Source: DASQFQ01 sp963722815 | GTDB lineage: Bacteria > Actinomycetota > Thermoleophilia > Solirubrobacterales > Solirubrobacteraceae | Reading direction: 5' to 3' | Length of the DNA stretch: 64,000 nucleotides | Assembly: GCA_963722815.1 (NCBI GenBank) | Contig: CAVROM010000003.1 | Span: forward strand, 1,116,001-1,180,000 | Shown: in pieces, positions 58,036 through 64,000 of the stretch | Layout of the letters: the number at the start of each line of letters is the position of its first letter | Numbering within the stretch: position 1 is the first letter of the stretch | Position numbers and translations under genes: made by a program | Notes under the pieces: model-generated | What the model was told of the DNA's origin: nothing | Seen by the model: the letters and a program-made list of their open reading frames with translations, nothing else | The model's database searches: none

Positions 58036-58825
58036 GCGAGCGCGCGATAGTTTGCCATTGCGGCCATCCGTCGCCGAACCGGAACCCGCCGTCAACCGGT
58101 GCGCGGACGTGCGGACGGTGCTATCGCGGCCGAGCCGCGCGCTGACGTCGCGAATCACTTCGGGGAGGAGCGGGAGCACGTGCTGCCAGTCCATTCCGGG
58201 CTTGATCCGCGGGTCGTAGAGGGCATTCAGGAGCAGGATGTCGAAGCCGGTCAGGCTGAGCGGCGTCGCGCCGCCGTTGAACACGCTGTCGCCGACGCCG
58301 GGTCGTCGTTCAGGGCGCCAAGTCCTGGGAAAGCTCCTCGTTCAGACAGCGGGTGAAGACGGCGTCGCCCTCGTCGGCGACGATGACGGCGACGGAGCGC
58401 TCGATCCTGCCGCTTCGCTCGAACGCGGTGACCACGCAGCGCCCAGGCGCGTGGCGGATGCGGCGACGGTAGATCTCCGATCCGACCACCGAGACATAGT
58501 CGGCGCGGTCGACGATGAAGACCTCGAAGTTCGCCCGTTCCGCGCCCGCCGCAAGGCCCACGTCGAGCCCCGGAATTCTCTCGCCGAGGCTCTCGACGAA
58601 GCGCTCGGCCTCGGCCGTGCGGTCGAATCGCGAGCGATTGTGGAGCCGGTAGCGGACGCGCCCGGGGAATTTGCGGACGACGTCGCGGGAGGTGTTGCGG
58701 TTCGAATATTCCGGCTGCATCACAATCGCCCGGAACCCGGCGATCAGGTCCGCGTCGGCGGCGCGAGCAACCTGCCCGAGCAGGGCGCAGAGCATCAGGC
58801 AAAGGCAGACGACAAGGCGCGCCAT
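58021..58825 (-). CDS. DUF2927 family exported protein, frameshifted and cut by the join
   Basis: ATG at 58825 with AAGGAGAG seven bases upstream. A signal peptide (MARLVVCLCLMLCALLGQVA) is followed by the DUF2927 domain: MQPEYSNRNTSRDVVRKFPG, then VFIVDRADYVSVVG, CVVTAFERSGRIERSVAVIV and FTRCLNEELSQDLG. Two indels near 58310 split off LSLTGFDILLLNALYDPRIK. The family is almost confined to Alphaproteobacteria. Codon use and AT-richer flanks differ from the genes left of 58 kb. Function unknown. Confidence 0.72.
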
Positions 58826-59154
58826 CGAGAACTCTCCTTCGCCGCCAACTCGACCAACCCCTCTCATTCCTTAGCCGGTTCGTTCGGAGTTTACCTTGGC
58901 GGGAGGTGCTTCAGATGCGTGTCGGATTCGCCACAGTGTGACGCAATCCCTCGTCTGCAGAGCGTCGTCCATCCGATGTCCTTTGTAGCTAAGTATTTGC
59001 CGAATAACATTCTTTTCCATCATTTCGCCGGCTGTTGTGATCTTCAGCGAAGCTCTTTCGGCCCGGTATCCTCTTGCTGCGGCGCGCATTTCCGGGAATC
59101 GATAGCGGCGGCGATGAATGTGCCGTGAGTGCGCATATCGTTTGGAGGCGGGGC
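58826..59154. promoter_or_regulatory. AT-richer divergent promoter region
   Basis: About 330 bases between the DUF2927 gene and the autotransporter. The stretch 58975-59030 (CTAAGTATTTGCCGAATAAC and onward) is much richer in A/T than anything in the first 58 kb and probably holds the promoters of both genes. Confidence 0.4.
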
Positions 59155-62100
59155 ATGTCGAAGTTCATCAACAACGCGCGCTATTCGAACGTCGTGATCG
59201 GCCGGAAGCCGAAGCGGCGGCGAGGCCTCGACCCGCGCTTCCTGCCGCAGCGGACCGCCAAGCGCGCGTCGCTGCTTCTGACCACGACGCTCGCGACCGG
59301 CCTCGTCATCGGCGTCGCATGGCGCCGCGGCCGGCTCTCGCGGACGAGTGCGTTCAGCCCGCCTCGCCCGCCCCGATCTCGACGCGTCCGCCCGATGCGA
59401 TCACGTGCGTCAACACGGTGGCTCGCGCGAACGGGCCGGACTCCGCGATCGACCTTCGGACGACGGCGGCGGCCACTACGTCGACCTCACCAACAGCGGC
59501 TCTAGCGTCCTCTCCGGCGGCGGCGGCTCGGAGGATGACGGAATCCACGTCGAGACCACCGGCAACTACTCCTACGTCATCATCAACAACAACGCCGGCG
59601 GCACAAAATCACCGCCTAGGACGGCATCAACGCATTCGTTTCCGGCGCTTGGAGCGACGTCACAATCAATAACCACGCATCGATCATCGCCGGCACGGGA
59701 GATCCGGCCGGCGACGGCATCGACGTTTTCAGCAGTGGTTAGCTCGGACATCTACATCCACAACTATGCGTCGATCGTCGCCGGGGGACGGCGTCTATGC
59801 CGGCACGAGCAAGGAACGCGAGAATAAAAGTTTACAACTCCGCGGACATCACCGCCGGCCGCGACGGGTTCAACCTCTACACGGACCGACTACAGCTCGA
59901 TTTCATCCACCACCAGCGGCGACGTCCACGCGAGCGACGACGGTTTTGACGTCATACCACGCTAGAGGCAAGACAACGATCACCCACAGCGGCCAATACC
60001 TGACAGCGGTCGACGAACCGCTTTTACTGAAACGGCCGATGCCGACATCCGCATCACCGCACCGGCGAATCCTGCTGATGGCGGGGGATTTCGGCGTATG
60101 CGCAGGAACCAACGGCAACTCCGACATCACGATCGAGACCCACAACGATGCTCGCGGGCCGCGACGGCATTTCGAGGAGCCACCGACGACTAGTCGGACA
60201 TCAGCATCACGACCAGACGGGCCACACCGTCAACGGCAGCCAACGGCATCATCCGCCAAGACGAAGGCTACAACGCCGACATCACGATCCACAACGACAG
60301 CAATGTCAGCGCCACCAATGCCGGCATTAGGGCCACGACCATCGGATCACGGAACGGCATCTACGTCGAGTCGACATCGCGTCATCGGCCGCGGGAACCT
60401 CACGGCCAGCGTCTACGACGCCATGTACCTGGTCTCCGACTACGGCAACATCGACGTCACGACGAGCCAGACGCTGACCGCGCTCGGCAGCATCGAGCGG
60501 CGAGCCGAACGGCGGCGGGCGGGCAACGACGGCGCCAACGGCATCGACGCGCGCGTCTACGGCCTCACCAGCCACATAGAGATCATCAGCAACAGCGACA
60601 TCAATTCCACCGACGACGCCATCTACGCCTTCAGCACGTCCTCGAGCTCGAAGTATTACAGCTCACTCTAGAGCCATACCGTACGGCGACGCAAACATCC
60701 GGATCACGTCGAACGGGCACCTCACTTCCGCGCGGAACGGCATTTCGGCCGTCGCCTATGGAACCACGCCCGCGGCAACTTTGGCGCCGGCCCCGATTGG
60801 CTGGCGCCGACATCAAATACACCGGCGCTAACATCGAATAAACGTCAACGGCAACGTCGACGCGGGACATTTCGGCGTGTTCGCCTACTCCGGCGCGGGC
60901 AACGTCGACGGCTACATCACGATCATCCGGGCGCCGGCAGCACGATCGACTCCCCGAACGACGGCATCAACGCCGGCACATACGGTCCCAGCGCCGGTTC
61001 TACAGAGTTCCAGCGTCAACATCACGGCCAACGGCACCATCCGCGCTGTCGGCAGCAGCACCTACGGTACACTGTCGCGGGGCATCGCCGTCGAGAATGC
61101 GATAACGACGCACCGTAAACATCAACGGCTCCGTCTACGGCGCGGCGGCGGCGTCTATCGTCCGGGCGGCGGGGTGCCCGACCATTATCACGGTGGGCGC
61201 GGGCGGCTAGCCTGACGGCGGGGAGCGACCTCGCCGTCTACACGAAACCGGCAGCGACGCGCGATGTCTAATCTCCGGCTACGTGCGCGGCTACATGCTG
61301 TTCGACACAGACGACGACGTCTATGTCACGACGGCCTCTGGCGGCCGACGGGCACGACGGATTTCGACTTCACCGGCCCCGGCGGCACCGACCGCGTGTT
61401 CAACCGCGGCGTCATCCGCACGTCCGATTTCGGCGCCGGCGGACCGGAGAACGTCTACTTCGAAAATCTCGAAGAGTTCCACAACGGGAGCGCCACGGGC
61501 GGACCTGGCCTCATCACGATGGTCAACAACGTCGTGGGGGACAACTTCGTCCTCAACTAGTACTACCGGCCCCGTCGAATTCTATGGCGACGGCAACTCC
61601 AACCTGGCGGTCGACGCCTATCTCGCCACCGGAGCGGCACTGTCTCCGACGAATTCCATATCCGGGCCAACACGCACGGCAAGACGATCGTCCACGTGAA
61701 CAACACCAACCCGAACGGCAGCTCGCCGAACTACGACGGCATCCCCGTCGTCATCGTTCGCGACGGCACGACCCATCGGCGGGCGACTTCGCTTTCGAAG
61801 CGCCGCTGCAGGCCGGCTTCTGGACGTGGGATCTGCAGCTCGACACCGACCCGTAGCCTCCCATGTCACCGGCGGTGCATGAGCTCGTGACGATCGGCCC
61901 GAGCTCGCTCGGGACGTCGCTGGCGGTCAACATCACGACGGCGCAGGAGATCTGGCACGAGACGACCAGTGCGTTTACGGATCGGCAGGCCGACCTTCGC
62001 CTGCAGCTCATGGACGGCGCGGCGACGACCACGGCGGACCTTGGCGAGGGCGACGGCTCGATGATGGCGGACGAAGGCGCCCCGTCGGGCAACGGCAACG

Positions 62101-62927
62101 TCACCCCCGGAATCTGGGCCAAGGGCATCGGGGTCTGGGCGGAGCGCGACGCCGACTACACCATCGCCGGCCCGCCGCCGACCACCTTCAACCTCGACCA
62201 CGACATCAACATCAAGGGCGTGCTCGGTGGCGTCGACTTCGGCACCGATGCGACGCCGGGCGACGCGATACTGTTCGGTCTCCTCGGCGGCTACACGTGG
62301 TCCGACCTCGATTTCGACGCCGGCGGCGGCTCGAAGTTCGAGGGCCCGTCGGTCGGCGGCTACGGCACCTTCATCCACGGCGGCTTCTATGCCGACGCGG
62401 TGGTCAAGGCCGACTTCCTCGACGTCAGCATCGACGCCACGCCCTTCGGGCAGAACGGCAGCGCCAAGACGAACGTGACCAACGTCGGCGGCCGGCTCGA
62501 AAGCGGCTACAAGCTCGGCAGCACGTTCTTCGTCGAGCCGCAGGGTTCGGTGTCGTACATGAACACGCAGTTCGACAACATCTCGCTGCTCGGCGGGCAG
62601 GTGTCGTTCAACGAGGACGAGAGCCTGCGCGGCCGCGCCGGGGCGCGGATCGGGGCGGCGTTCGGCGACGCGAACTTCAGCATCCAGCCGGATATCGGGG
62701 CGAGCGTGTGGCACGAGTTCATGGGCGACAACCAGGTCGACGTGACCGGCTTCAGCTTTGCGCTGCCGACCTTCTCCGACAGCCGCGACGACACCTGGGG
62801 CGAGGTGTCGGGCGGGATCAGCGCGGTGTCGCATAGCGGCTGGTCGGTGTTCGCGCGCGGCAAGTGGGAGTTCGCCGACGACTTCCGGGCCCTCTCCGTC
62901 CACGGCGGCGCCCGAATCGCCTGGTGA
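59155..62927 (+). CDS. Autotransporter (type V secretion) with beta-helix passenger, heavily frameshifted
   Basis: The ATG at 59155 starts an extended signal region (MSKFINNARYSNVVIG, then LLLTTTLATGLVIGVAW). The passenger (59400-61500) is spread over all three frames but repeats GIHVETTGNYSYVIINNNAG-like units (DGINA, DGIDVFSSG, DGVYAGTS, NGIYVES) typical of a right-handed beta-helix. The last 1062 bases (61866-62927) are clean and encode an autotransporter beta-barrel: GIWAKGIGVWAERDADYTIA, then GGYTWSDLDFDAGG, ending SVHGGARIAW with the terminal aromatic residue used for outer-membrane insertion. A monoderm actinobacterium has no outer membrane for it. Confidence 0.75.
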
Positions 62928-62955
62928 CACGCCGCAAAGGCTGACTTAAGTGGGC

Positions 62956-62985
62956 GGGCCGGATAAACTCCGGCCCGTTCCTTTT
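62956..62985 (+). terminator. Rho-independent terminator with U-rich tail
   Basis: GGGCCGGA-TAAAC-TCCGGCCC stem-loop followed by GTTCCTTTTGTTT, directly after the autotransporter stop. This classical form is absent from the rest of the window. Confidence 0.75.
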
Positions 62986-63002
62986 GTTTGCAGGATTTTT
63001 CG

Positions 63003-64000
63003 ATGCAGGACAGCGACGGCAAAAAGAAAGACGAGAGCGGCCGGCTCAGGCGAGCCTGGCGCCCCGGACCTCGAGGTGCCGGAGTCTGCCGCCGAAGGGG
63101 CCGGGCGGAGAAGCAGGGGCGGCCGGCAACGAGGGGGCGGCCGGCGACGAGGCCGCTCCTGCGCAGCAGCCGCAACAACAAGCGAGCCAGATCGCCGCGT
63201 CGCGCGGCTTCGCCAATTGGCTCAAAGCCCGCAACGCTTCGCTCGCCTTCACCTCCTACCAGACCGGACAGCTCTTCCTGGTCGGCGTGATGCCCGACGG
63301 CCGGGTGTCGTTCCACCAGAGCCACTTTCCGCGCGCCATGGGCGTCTACGCCAACGCCCAGCGCATCTATCTCGTGTCGAATGTCTGCATCTGGCGGCTG
63401 GAGAACGTGCTCGGGCCCGGCCAGCTCGCCAACCAGCAATTTCGACGCGCTTCTATTTCCCGCGCAACGCCCAGTACACCGGCGACCTCGACGTCCACGA
63501 GATCGCGATCGACGCGGACACCGCATCGTCTTCGTCAACACCAAGTTCTCCTGCCTGGCGATGCCAAGCATCGAGCCATTACGTTCCGGCCGATCTGGAA
63601 GCCGACGCTTCATCTCCAAGCTCGTGCCGGAGGACCGCTGCCACCTGAACGGGCTGGCGATGGAGGACGGGCGGCCGCAATACGTGAGCGCGGTCAGCCG
63701 CTCCGATGCGGTGGACGGCTGGCGCGACCGCCGCTAGGAGGGCGGCGTCATCATCGACGTCAGGACGGATCGAGATCGTCATCGACGACCTCTCCATGCC
63801 GCACTCGCCGCGCGTCGCACGAACGGGGCGATCTGGGTGCTCGATTCAGGCCGCGGCTATCTCGTGCGCGTCGATCCGGAAACGAGCGAAGAAGACCGAC
63901 GTGGCGTTCTGCCCCGGCTTCCTGCGCGGGCTCGCCTTCGCCGGCGGTTCGCCGTCGTCACGACCTCGCTGCCGCGCGACGGCGTGTTCAAGGACCTCGA
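63003..64000 (+). CDS. TIGR03032-like protein, N-terminal part, frameshifted, runs off window end
   Basis: The ATG at 63003 (MQDSDGKKKDESG) starts a Gln/Ala-rich leader. The conserved part reads across frames as FANWLKARNASLAFTSYQTG, QLFLVGVMPDGRVSFHQSHF, RAMGVYANAQRIYLVSNVCI, then LVPEDRCHLNGLAMEDGRPQ and SAVSRSDAVDGWRDRR. These match the order of the TIGR03032 family, a predicted beta-propeller often found near surface-protein or secretion genes. At least five indels are needed, and the C-terminus lies beyond the window. Its position after an autotransporter suggests a surface-related role. Confidence 0.65.

Larger units (their letters stand above)
58036..64000. other. Foreign block: alphaproteobacterial-type DNA with dense frameshifts
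   Basis: All genes here (DUF2927, autotransporter, TIGR03032-like) belong to Gram-negative, mostly rhizobial, families. A U-tailed terminator and an AT-richer promoter region occur only here. Nearly every gene is broken by several indels. The block begins inside a gene on its left side and inside a gene on its right side, which fits an artificial join better than natural transfer. Confidence 0.65.

Noticed and set aside
61866..62930. A 354-aa minus-strand ORF over the autotransporter barrel
   Set aside because: It is a high-GC shadow. The plus frame gives a beta-barrel with a terminal Trp and the minus frame gives no recognisable fold.
58036..64000. Natural horizontal transfer of an alphaproteobacterial island
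   Set aside because: No tRNA, repeat, integrase or insertion sequence lies at the junction, two genes are cut at the same base, and the error rate changes there. It cannot be fully excluded without reads.

Overview
The first 58 kb of this window is high-GC DNA that looks like an actinobacterium of the Thermoleophilia / Solirubrobacterales type. That placement is an inference. It rests on high-GC codon use, many GTG starts and strong GGAGG-type ribosome sites. It also rests on several large ATPase-LuxR (LAL/MalT-like) regulators, a homodimeric AceE-type pyruvate dehydrogenase, and secreted proteins with MopE-type calcium repeats, TolB-like propellers and Lys/Arg-rich beta C-terminal domains.

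Layout. 1-2.1 kb: two secreted proteins. 2.8-16.5 kb: an oxidative block with four flavoproteins (aldonolactone-oxidase type, PHBH-type monooxygenase, FMO, Baeyer-Villiger monooxygenase), an alpha/beta-hydrolase-fold protein lacking its catalytic Ser and His, and two LuxR regulators. 16.6-19.4 kb: a cupredoxin, a response-regulator/Ser-Thr-kinase fusion and a CAP-domain protein. 20-31 kb: a PLD-family gene, a class IV aminotransferase, and on the minus strand the series aceE, aceF, lipoyl-E3, fabG, with a KAS III fused to an unknown N-terminal domain upstream. 31-46 kb: secreted propellers, an ATPase-LuxR gene, two FHA-HTH genes and a kinase-STAND-TPR gene. 47-58 kb: a rhomboid/BON/DsbA group, a LysR / sigma factor / histidine kinase run, a response regulator, another ATPase-LuxR gene and a truncated amino-acid antiporter.

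The most unusual structure is a dispersed family of attachment-site-like cassettes at about 8.7, 14.6, 17.0, 19.5, 32.0, 41.2 and 46.4 kb. Most contain the 3' half of a tRNA-Leu(GAG) gene on the minus strand, often preceded by a hairpin. An inverted array of 9-bp iterons around CGTCCA follows, and then tandem GATGTTGCCACG 12-mers. A second series carries tRNA-Ile2(CAT) 3' pieces (19.7, 36.4, 47.5 kb), and a further tRNA 3' end lies at 46.5 kb. No 5' halves and no integrase gene are visible. The genes lie between these cassettes as modules of about 2-13 kb, which looks like serial accretion of integrated elements.

From about 58.03 kb to the end the DNA changes character. The permease is cut in mid-gene and followed by a DUF2927 lipoprotein-like gene, a Gram-negative autotransporter with a beta-barrel ending in Trp, a U-tailed terminator and a TIGR03032-type protein, all typical of Alphaproteobacteria. 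All are riddled with frameshifts. A chimeric assembly join is the simplest explanation. Smaller clusters of frameshifts at 20-27 kb, 35.8-36.3 kb, 37.3 kb and 44.1-44.9 kb hit otherwise well conserved genes and probably reflect indel errors, although real decay cannot be excluded.
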